Origin: Psettodes erumei
Taxonomy: Eukaryota; Chordata; Actinopteri; Pleuronectiformes; Psettodidae
DNA length: 64,000 nucleotides
Reading direction: 5' to 3'
Assembly: GCA_016785225.1 (NCBI GenBank)
Contig: JAFBJZ010000608.1
Span: forward strand, 895,951-959,950
The notes under the pieces are model-generated. The model did no database searches. It worked only from the letters and a program-made list of their open reading frames with translations, and was not told the DNA's origin. Shown here in pieces: positions 36,950 through 46,893 of the stretch. Both the position numbers and the translations under genes were made by a program. How positions within the stretch are numbered: position 1 is the stretch's first letter; every line of letters begins with the position of its first letter.

Positions 36950-37855
36950 TGCCCAGTAGAGGAGGCTGTGCGTTCTCCACGACTCGAGTGGAGCATCTCC
37001 TGGCTTCCCACTAGTAGCCAGCGGATTGAATCAGCCCCCCCCCCCCATGGTACTACTTCTGTGTCTGGCCTTTGCAACCGGCCTCCCTCCCCCCTCTCTC
37101 CAGGGACTTGCAGCGAGCGTGTCGGTCCCCGACCCTCCGCGATCCCTCTGGGAAGATCCATTCATGCCCAGAGGGATCCCGACTGCAGGCCAGTGGAGGG
37201 GTTAGCCGTAGCCGCTGAGTGCCATAAACGCCATGGCGTCATACTCCGGGGGCCTCAGCAGCGTGCCGGCTCTGTCCGCTATCTGGTTCAAGTGATGTCA
37301 CAGGGGGCAGTGGATTTAAGCAGGTTTTAGTTGGACGCTAATCCCCTCGTGGCGAACGCTGTGGATGGGAGGACTGTCCCTGCCAATGGCGTGCATCAAC
37401 CCCGCTGGATTAGTGCATCTCGTCCCCTCCTCCATTCTGTTGTCATTACGCGGCATGTGTTGTTAGCTCAACTTCTTTACCCTCGGCCTTCGTTGGGAAT
37501 GTGCGCGTGGCGCCCAGCACAAGCATGACACCTGCTGTAGAATGGAGTAGAGCCTCGCCCTAAAGGTGTGTGTTTTTTCCTGTGTGTATGCTGTTTCTAT
37601 GTGTTTGTCATGTTGTGCCACTCTCCTTGTGGATTTCTAATGTTTCCAGGTCTGAATTATTTAGATAGGCTGCCAGCAGGGAGCCACATGATAGCACACA
37701 CTTAAGAGTGAGGGGAGGGGAGGGCCCTCCAGCTGCAGCTCAGGTAAAAGGGCTCCTCATGCTTCACCTTTTCTCCACTCCTCTTTTTTGATGGGGGGGC
37801 TAAGGTAACTGGAGATTTGAAACACAACACCCGGCTCTATTTTCCCCTTTTATAG
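36950..37855 (+). promoter_or_regulatory. ctbp2: Candidate RIBEYE-specific promoter and 5' UTR
   Basis: In mammals RIBEYE is transcribed from its own promoter inside CTBP2, so a promoter is expected just upstream of this exon. Visible sites are a CRE-like TGATGTCA at 37293-37300, CRX/OTX-type TAATCC at 37339-37344 and GGATTA at 37407-37412, and an E-box CAGCTG at 37730-37735. A donor-like CAG|GTAAAA at 37742/37743 and an acceptor-like ttccccttttatag ending at 37855 could bound a 113-nt intron in the 5' UTR. The individual 6-mers are weak evidence. The context is the main argument. Confidence 0.4.
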
Positions 37856-37879
37856 CCGTTGGCTTTGTTGTCTTCACTG

Positions 37880-39710
37880 ATGCCTAACCCCAGTGAGCAG
37901 TCGTATTTTGGTGGCTCTCTGGGCCAGCAGAGTCCTGAGTGGACTGAGGGCCAGAGCGAGCCGGTTGCAGGTCGCTGTCACTACTGTGGCACCATTGCGG
38001 CACGTAGGAATTCCCTGGCTCTGGGCGGGGGGGACGCCGGAGCGTGGTTCCACCAGCATCCTGGCGAGAAACAGGATCCGGTCCTGCGGTCCCCCCTGTG
38101 CAGGCAGATCCAGCAGGACCGGCATGGGCAGCAGCTGCTGAGGAAGAGCTCCGCACCTGATCTGAGCAGCAGCCTCTTCCTCAGGCAGGTAATGGCGGGT
38201 CAGGCCTCTGCGCCGCCTCTGGATTACTACCTGGCTGACGCTACCTTATCTGGTCAGCCACCTGAAGACTCTGGGTTTTATAGGGATAACCAGCACCTGC
38301 TCACCAGATCAGCCTCGCATTACGGGCCCAGCGCTGGGGGGGTGAAGCCTACCTGGGATCAAGGGCAGGCAAGAGCCACACCTTCCATGCTAGCCTCTGC
38401 TTCTACGCCTACCCCCGCTCCTCCCCCTCCTCCTCCTCCTCCTCCCCCCCCGCCTCCTCCGCCACCTCCTCCCCCTCCCGTTCACGAGCTGAGCCGCCTG
38501 TACAGGGAAACTCTGGGATCTAAGATGATCGCAGACGGCCAGCGTATCTGCGCCGGCTCTCCTGCTCCTGCGGTCTACGGGGTCCAGCCCCCTCTTCCTG
38601 TTTATGCTGCTGAGCCTCCGTCTCTTGCTGCCCGCCAAGCTTATAACAATATCAACAGCTTGTCCCTGGACCCACGCCAGCCGGCCGCCACCAATTCAGT
38701 GGTGGACGCAGCTTCGCAGGGAATGGACGGAGCGCTCTCCCGGGCTTACGGAGCTATAGCCTCCCAGAGGCTGCCTTACGACCCAAACTATGACCCTGGC
38801 TCAGCCATGGTGGCTGCCACAGCCGGCGCGACCTCCAGCCTGCCTCTCCAGCATCCCAGCGCCGTGGACCCCAAGAAGATGGTGGACCCCACCTTCCTGG
38901 CTTACCTGCGAGCTGAAGGCTTGGCCGAGAGCACTATCACTCTCCTGCTGCAACACGGCTTTGATTCCACTGCCACGCTGGGGATGATGGAGGACCACGA
39001 TGTCCGCTCTGTGGCCCCTAACTTGGCCCAGGCCCGTGTCCTGTCCCGCGTGATGCTGGCTTGCAAGACAAGTGGAGTTGCACCTCGTACAAGGTCCAAC
39101 AGTTTCAGCCATCGCAATGACCTCTACATGCAGCCCCAAGGTTTGAGCATGGACCCCGGCCTGATGCAGCAACCTGCCACCACCATCCAGACCGTTTCCC
39201 CGAGGATGGGGGAGTTTCTTGGCAGAAGACCCAGCAGCGCACCCTCCCAACATCTCCTGGAGACCACCACCTATCCAGCAGCACGGCCCCCAGCAACTGG
39301 AGCCTTTCCAGTCAGCCCTGGAGGATTCGGCACTGCTGTGACTCAGGGAAGACCCTTCTCCATGTACAATGCGCACACCGGGCTCGCCATGTCTGCTCTT
39401 GGACAGCAGCCTCCACCAGCTCCAGGCACCCCCGGAGCGGCACCCAAAACCTTCTCTGGCTCCTACTCCCCGATGGAGCTGATGAAGAGAGCCCCCAACC
39501 TTCCCCCGGCGTCACCGGTGGCGGCATCGAGCCCCCTCCACAGCCCCCAACTTCTGCGGAAAGGAATCAGTGCCGCTCCTGAGAGCGCTGTCATTCCCGT
39601 AACTTCTACCTCCACCCTCCAAGCGCAAAATCTTAACAACACCAAGATGGTAGGACGTCGCACTGGTCCACCTGTCATAGTGTCCACCATGACCACCACA
39701 CCCGACACAA
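37880..39710 (+). CDS. ctbp2: RIBEYE A-domain exon (alternative 5' coding exon of ctbp2)
   Basis: This single large exon encodes 610 residues from the ATG at 37880, plus one base, before a donor A|GTAATG at 39711. Mammalian A domains are about 565 residues, also in one exon. RIBEYE is the core scaffold of synaptic ribbons in photoreceptors, bipolar cells and hair cells. The A domain self-associates to build the ribbon. Features: CHYC at 33-36 (no second zinc pair seen); RKSSAPDLS around 88-96; 20 consecutive prolines at 181-200; Pro/Ser/Tyr-rich low-complexity flanks; a compact SAM-like segment at about 335-393 (VDPTFLAYLRAEGLAEST to VLSRVMLACK); a basophilic RTRSNSF at 403-409; and a Pro-rich C-terminus. 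An in-frame TAG at 37853 shows that the reading frame cannot extend upstream without splicing. The exon ends in phase 1, so it joins the core exon at 59748 as SIRPQIMN. If the donor were not used, a stop would follow at 39737-39739. Confidence 0.93.
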
Positions 39711-42700
39711 GTAATGTCAAACCTCACCATTCTCACTAATGTCTTGAGAACCCTCTCTCCTGTTTTGTCTCTCCTTGCACTGGTAATAGCTTTCTGTCTT
39801 TATGTCTGATTATTTATTTTGATTTGTAAATAGATGGCATGCATAGTGAGATTTTTGGCATGCCACAAAACATCAGAATGACACCTTTTTTTGAATGGAG
39901 GAGTAGCATGTTAAGATGCGTCTGACAAGTTAAGCGGCTTTGCTCTCTGAGGTCTGTTTTTAAAATTGCGCAACTATTTATACACGTATTGCAGCAGAGT
40001 TGTGTCATTTGCCGGAGGGGATCCTGTCTCATCACCGAGTTGAAATATATTTTCGTGAGCAGCACTGCAGTTATTGAGGTCAACATTTTTTGGTGTTTCT
40101 TTCACTTAGTTAGTTGGTAATTTTGCGCCGGTGTGCTTGCTGCGTTGTTTTTAGCTTATTTTCGCTCATTCGCTCATTTTCTTTAATTTTCTTTTACTTG
40201 GTTTGTTCACGCACATCGTTGTAGTTAAAATATAATGACCGGTGAGCATTCACAAAACAGTCTGACAGCTACTGGCTGTTCTCTTCGTCCAGTTCTGCAT
40301 CTCTATTTTACAAGGCAAAGTTAGTCAAAATCAAAAACACATAAACATCCAGCATTGCTTTAGTGTGCAAAAGTTTAAATCCTTAGTGCAGAGTTGCTGC
40401 AATTCTTTTTTACACTGGACTCTCTCCTAATCAGGGGCTTAACTGCCTCAAATCCAATTACACTAATTGGATGTGTAGTTGTGCACACTATTATAGGTCG
40501 CTGTTTTTTATAGACACCCTGTTGTTTGTTTGAAGTCCTGGTTGCAAAGCATTGCAGCTAAATGTCCTTTCACATTTTTGTTTATCTGTATGAGCAATGA
40601 GCAAAGTCAGTCTTCACCACTGTTGAAAGGAAATATCCTGAGCTCTTGGCTGCCTTCGCTCGCTTGCCGACATTTTCCAAAACATCCCACAGCTGAAGCT
40701 TTATGTGGTACACACAGGATGGAGATGATTGCACTTAGAAATTCAACACGTTTCTGTTTTTATAGAGTGATAGCCTTGAAGGAAGTTACTTTGAAAAGTT
40801 GTGCAGGTGTGCCGGTTCAAGAGACAAGAGCATACTTATTCCTCTGCTTGTATTCCCATGAATACGTTTATCGTCCATCTTCGTGGCCTGATGGCATGTG
40901 TAGTCGTGTTTTCTGCGCTGCTCCCTTGTCTCATACAAGGTTAATGCAAGTAGCGCGGCAGCTTTTTATGTGCAGTTTACAGTGAGAGCGAATCCTCCAG
41001 CGAGGCATCGTCTCGGATTCTTATTATACATAAAGGCCTTGATTTCTCTCCTTAACAAGCTGATAAATTTCCCTGCTGATGAGAGCTGATGAGCTTAGGG
41101 AAGAATTAAATCTTTTAACCTTGCTTTCAGCCATGTAACCCCGTATCTCGCCTGCCTCTCTAATGGGTCTGTGGGCTGCTGCACTTGTTACACAGTAATG
41201 ACTTTCATGAAGTGGCTTCCCTTCATGTGCCGTCGAGGAAATAGGAGTTTGGGTGCAAGTTCCCCTTTCTGGCTCTCCAAGGTCATGGCTGCAGCCATTT
41301 TTTTTTCTCCACCCCCCCCCCCCCATACACTTTTTGCGCAACAAACCCATTTGCATGTGGCTGACATTTGTTGCTTCAGTAACTTCATCTGATAATGGGG
41401 CAGCCCTCGCGGACCATCGGAAAGCGTACTTCTTAATTGTGTGTTGCTAGGCAACCTGGGGATTCAGTGGTAATCAGAGATAGATAATCTTCACATTTAA
41501 GGAAAAAAAAAAAGCAGAGCCCTGCATGCAGTGTTGCACATTTATTTTGTACACTTGTGACTCTTTCTTTTTTTTCCTTTCGAGCATCCATTTGCAGTTT
41601 GGAGCAGGAGAAAATTGAGTGAAAATAATAAGATGTTGCACGGCACTTAATGAACACATTTCTCTTACTCTCTCTCTTTTCTGAGCAGAGTACATCTCAA
41701 GAGATTGCTTCTCATTTTTGTGCAGAGGCTCCAGTTCACCGGCAGAGAGCCTCTCTCATTACGTTGTGTGGCGTTTTATGTTCAAACATGCATATTGATG
41801 AAAAGTTGACACATTATTCCTTTTGCACCTGCCGAATAAATTGGTAGTTCTCCCAACACAAACCAGTCTTTTTATCAGCTAACATCAAAGTGTACATTTT
41901 CCACACAGCTGCTGCTGATTTCCATATTGTTGAATTCCTTTTTTTTTTTCTCGGCGCCAACTGAAATTGCCGGTGCCTTAAAGTATTTCTGTAAAAGTTG
42001 AGGGTGGGAGGGCCCTGCCTGTGCGCTCCTCTCCGCCGGGCGTCGTCTTGGTTGGCTAAAGCCGTAAGTCGTGTTAATAATGGCATTAAACGTTTGAGTC
42101 GAGCTTAGCTGTCTACAGTTCCCTTCCACCTAAAGCGGGGAGAGCGCCTTGCAGCACTCGCATTGGCCATGGAGTTGTCCGTCAGCGGCATCCCGCCGAG
42201 CTGCGCAGGTGGGTAAACCGAACTTCAGCGTCACGTGAAGGGGAGTAGCCGCTCCGCTAGCTGGGGGCGTGATTGGCCGTTAGCCTCTTTTGCGTGCGTG
42301 CTCAGTAGCTTAACTAAGGTGGATGCTCGCATGTTGTCCACGAAAGCTCAGCACGTGGCTTCCTCGCAGAGATAATCTGCAGAACATCTTCAGCTGTACT
42401 TTTCTGGGCTGGAGAATTAGGAGGCGTTGCGGGGGTGGTGCGTTTGGGGGCAGGGCTTGTAGCTCACAGGAAGGAGCGAGATCAGAACTTGGCAGCGGGC
42501 CCTCGCAGCCATATGGGATGTGTCAGTTGACGCGTTCACGTGTACATACGTCTGTTTGGTTGGCGATTGGGTCGCATCCACCGCTTGCTGAGTGGCTGAT
42601 CACAACATGGCAGGTCCCTTTCTTTTCCTCGTTTGAGAGGAAGCCGTCAGCGCTGCGGCCGACAGTTACGTAATGTGGGGGGTTGGGGGTGGCACAATGG

Positions 42701-43824
42701 GATTTTAATTTCCCTGTCTGTGTTTGGAAGGACATCCACGAGGATGCGTGGCTAATGTGCTGTCAGCTGTCCTTGGCTGCACTGCTTTGTTCAGGTGTCT
42801 GACATTGATTTCACTGAGTGTGTCGGCGTGGACACGAGGTAGTGTCTGTCTTCCTGTGCTGCTGCTCTCTTGTTTTAGGTTTGTTTTGATCTTATGATGG
42901 TTAAAGGCTTTTGATCTACTGCTGCTGTTGCCTCACATGTATGATTTCCGTCATGTGAAATACACACGTGCATTTTCGTCTGTCCTCCTGCCACACACAT
43001 GCACAGATGTCCCTCTCTCAGCAACGGGAAGTGTTTGTCTTCATCTGAGCCGGCTGGATGTGACACGGCTGACAGCGGGACGTGGGGACGAGACCTTGTT
43101 TCCTCTATCTGTCTCTCGCTTCCTTTGCCCGGCACTATTTTCTATGAACACAAGCAGTGCAGTCTGAAAGTCTGGGCGGTGGTCTGATTTAACCATCGAC
43201 TTGTTTATGCTCATTTAGTCACGCTGACTTTAAGTTTATTATTAATTTTTAAGTGAGACATTAACACCTTCTTAGAAAAGTTCAAGTCAGTTGTGCACAC
43301 AGGCAGTAAAACAAAGCACCGTGCACTTCGTATCATCCCCTCCTTATGAGTTGCTGCCGTTGATGTGGTAATAGGTTAGGTTTATGGTGGAGGACGTTAC
43401 CGGTCTAGGAATAGGCAAAGAATTAAGAGCAAGGAAATCCTAGTGGCCTTCCGGGTGTGTGTTTCTTTGTGTGTGCATAGCGTAAATGTAGCGTGTGTGT
43501 GGATGCTACTCTACAGGCATCACATGTCCGGGGGAGCCTGTGTCATCCTCGCTAATCCCACTGATATGAATGAGTGGAGACAGACGAGAGGTTTTGGCTC
43601 ACATGGCATTGGTCAGGGGTTATTACAGGGAATGCAGCTACGCAATACTCACTGTCGCCCTGCTCGTGCATTAATGACTCACAACACCACTTCACGCTGG
43701 TTGCACTGACGTCTGAGTGCATGCTCTATAGGGCCTGTTTGTACATCAGCAACTAAAATGAAGGACCCGCTGAGACGAGATTGATCTCGGTTGCTTTGTC
43801 TCTATGTTGTTCAGATTTCTCCTC

Positions 43825-43885
43825 CTTAAATATAAGATAATATATGTCGTCCTTTATTAGTCCCAATATTAAAATACAAAATATG
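43825..43885 (+). mobile_element. Degenerate tail of a teleost interspersed repeat
   Basis: The string taagataat...cctttattagtccc resembles the recurring AAGATAATCCTTTATTAGTCCC end seen in many teleost repeats. Only this short part is recognisable, followed by AT-rich DNA. Recognition is from memory. Confidence 0.4.
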
Positions 43886-44692
43886 TGGAGCATTGTATTT
43901 TAAAAAAAAGGGCCACGTGTCAGATAAAAGGTTGACATTTCTAAATTTGAAATCTAAATAGCTGGAGTGCAGTCGTAGTTATGCACCTTTCTTACTGCGA
44001 AGCTTGTGTTGTTAAATGGTCACTGTTCACCTCCAGATTCTTAAATGCTTATCTGTGTGCAGTCCCTCTGTCATGTGTCTCCAGTTTCCCAAGAACCTGG
44101 TAAATGTTACATGAACTATCTGCTGCTCCATCTCCACTTAGCCTCTGTATTGTTTGTGTCCCCGGGGAAATATGGCCAGGAAAATCTATTTTTCCACTGC
44201 AGCAGTTTTTTTTCCCTTCTCTTCTCAGAAGGGGAAAAAAAAGAAAAAAAACAAGTCAAAAGAAAAAAGTGTTTTGGAGCCCCATCCCCTCGCACCCGCT
44301 GCCTCCCCCTCGCTGCTTTCTCATGGTTGATCTTTCCAAACCATCGGTTGCGTTCGCGGAGGGATTAATGGCTTCTGCGAAGCCAGCCAACCCGTGGAGG
44401 GAACGGAGCCTTCGAGCGAATGAGGAACAGCTGGGCTCCCCCTGCTCGTGACAGCTCGAGTGTGCGCATGTGTGCGTGCACGACGGCAGCATCTGACCCC
44501 CCCACACAGGGTCAGAAGTGCCATTCCCGGTCCGAAAGTGGGCATTTAAGTCTTCTTTAAGGGTTTCTTCCATCGACTGTGCTGCTGCTGCTGCTACTGT
44601 TCTTATTGTTGAGCCATATCAGGGAGAAGTTTCCGTCAGTTTGTGATGGACAAAAAGTTTTTTAAGAATTTCTGCACCTGGATTTCCGACTG

Positions 44693-44717
44693 GATCCTTG
44701 ATGTTGAATCAAGGATC
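44693..44717. repeat. Perfect inverted repeat (10-bp arms, 5-nt loop)
   Basis: gatccttgat at 44693-44702 pairs exactly with atcaaggatc at 44708-44717, with loop gttga. Confidence 0.85.
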
Positions 44718-46871
44718 TGAAGCACTTTGTATTGCTCACACTGACACTGGTGTGAAGATTAAATGACTAAATGAACTAAATTGGATTATGTGCTGAAAAC
44801 CAAATTAAAACACGTTTTTGTAAGAACAGTGTTTCAGGTCGCATAGCGGTGACTGGACACCAGCTGATTGGAACGTCGCTGCCATCATGCTGGCCCCTCC
44901 ACAGGCCTAAAGGTCAGCGCTGGTGAGATGACGAGCGTGTGTGTTTATGTGCCTGAGTGTGCGCGCTCGTCTTCTGACGTGTTGTGATTGGTGAGATGAA
45001 CCTTCCAGCTATTTCTAGAGACCGCGTCGTCATGTTTACTCCCCCCGGTCCCCGCGTCCCGAGGCTGCATTGTCTGCAGGATAGCGCTGATGTATGCGTG
45101 TTGCAAAAATGGCAGCACTTTGGCATAATCTCCCCCAATTATCTGTCGTCGATGCCGCCGTATATTATTCCATTCTCCGCGGCAGCTGGGGAGGAGATTG
45201 GTTTTATGCATGTCGAACGGCAACAGCTGCATCCACTAAAACAGACAACCACCTCTGCACACCTCCCCAGTCCTCCTTTTTTTGTTTTTGTTGTCTCCCT
45301 CCCCCTCTTTCTCTCTCACTCAGTGGTGGGCAGGTCACCCTGAATTATTCATCAGTGTGAAATGAAAAAGCTCATGGATATTGAATATCCCCTCTGAAGT
45401 GGTGGCCAGCCTTGTTTTCTTTCCTTTTTTGCAGCTGAAAAGAGTAAAGAGTGGCAGATCTCATTGCGAGGGTTTTTTAAAAGGTTAACCGATGCCTTTA
45501 CCTTGTTCACATATTTACTTTCTCGTCTGTGGCCGGCAAGGAGGGAGGAGGTAGCGAGAGACAGGGAAAGGCAGGGTTAAGAATGAGACTGAGGGAGAGC
45601 GCGGATGAAAAGCTCAGAAATGAAAACAGATAGGATGGTAACGCGTGTTCCTGTGGACAGTTTTTCTCGTGGAAGAACGTGAGGCGTGTCCACTTTCTTT
45701 TTGACGTGAAAAGTGCCCGCGGGTCGTTTGCGGCCGTCCCGATCGACCGGTTGTCATTCGTTTCCCCGCGCGGCCCGCCGTGTTCCTCCATTGTCCTTCT
45801 GCCTCGTCTTTTGTCCTGCGGTTTGATCTGCGGCCCGCGCTGCAGATCAATGCCACTGGGTGCCATTCGTTGTAGCCCGGCCGCCAACAAAAACAGCAGG
45901 GCCTCTCAGAACATCTCCCATGTGAGAACATAGAAAATGAGCTGCAAAGATAAGGGGGCTGAAATCCTTCAAGCTTCAGAGCTTTGTGTTGTATTTTTTA
46001 TAGATATCTATATCTTTTGGATGTTGGATTGGCATTAGATTATTTCTGTGTCCACGTTTGCTGTTTTTTTTTTTGTGTGTAACGAGCTCGCTGAGTGCCG
46101 TTTCCCTGAAGGACCAAGACTTAAAAAAGGCCTACTTTGTGCCAGAGAGCAGATGCTAAGATAATGAATAAATAAAATAAATAAAAACTACTCGGGGGGG
46201 GGGGGCTCCTCCTCCTCCTCCTCCACTTCCTCCCCACTTTGTCTGTTGTACATGCTAATAGGATGCGGATTGTTTTATTCATTCAATAATATTTGAGGGA
46301 ACGGTGCAGCACCGTAGACCGAGCCGCTCTCTCGTCGGCCATTATGTTTCTACCACCCTCTACCCTTTCGGTCATTACGGTCCATTTTCCTCCTTTCCCA
46401 GTTTCGACTGCAGCGTAAACAATTACCCAGGAATCCTTTTAAGAGTATTCCCAAAGACCAAATGTACCTGCAGGAAGCAGCCAGGGGCTTTACTGGCTTA
46501 ACCTTTTCCAAAACTCTTCTTAACGGAGTCGTAATGACTGACAGTAGAGGAGGAAAAAACTATTTTATTTTCCGAGGACTGATTTGTCTTCCAGGAAACA
46601 GTTTCCACTTTTTTGAGAACATCTTGTTACTTTGAGGTAATTGTGCTTTAGCTTGAGCGAGGTGTGCCGGCTGATGGCACACAGGAAGCGGCGTAGCGTG
46701 AAGGTGTCGGGTGGGCCAGGTGTCGTATCGAGTGACCAAAAACTCCAGTTACAGTAGGTTTGGGGCTGGGGGTGAGTGAGGAATGGGGTCTGTGGTTCCA
46801 GGGGAAGTGTGAAATATCATCTGTCCTGGCGGAGGGAGCTGGATGAGTAGGTGGGTGGGAGTTTCTTTCCA

Positions 46872-46893
46872 GGGTTGGGTGGGGGTGGGGGGG
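46872..46893 (+). repeat. G-quadruplex motif
   Basis: G tracts of 3, 3, 5 and 7 bases have loops of 2, 1 and 1 bases. Confidence 0.7.

Larger units (their letters stand above)
31181..37855 (+). other. ctbp2: ctbp2 intron between the CtBP2 start and the RIBEYE exon
   Basis: Non-coding. It holds a rearranged interspersed repeat at 32405-32563, CT-rich simple sequence near 33750-33785, candidate regulatory segments at 35000-35170 and 35360-35770, and the candidate RIBEYE promoter at 36950-37855. For CtBP2 transcripts the intron runs on to 59747. For RIBEYE transcripts the sequence just upstream of 37856 is promoter or 5' UTR. Confidence 0.7.

Noticed and set aside
36968..37528. Two adjoining + strand open frames (120 and 65 codons) upstream of the RIBEYE exon
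   Set aside because: The peptides are low in recognisable features. GC-rich promoter or UTR DNA explains the openness better than a gene.
38801..39376. 191-codon open frame on the minus strand across the RIBEYE exon
   Set aside because: It is the complement of a real, conserved coding exon. The predicted peptide has no recognisable domain and no splice context.
44655..44790. agcactttgtattgctcac string considered as an L2-type LINE 3' end
   Set aside because: Only a short resemblance, with no open reading frame or terminal repeat beside it.
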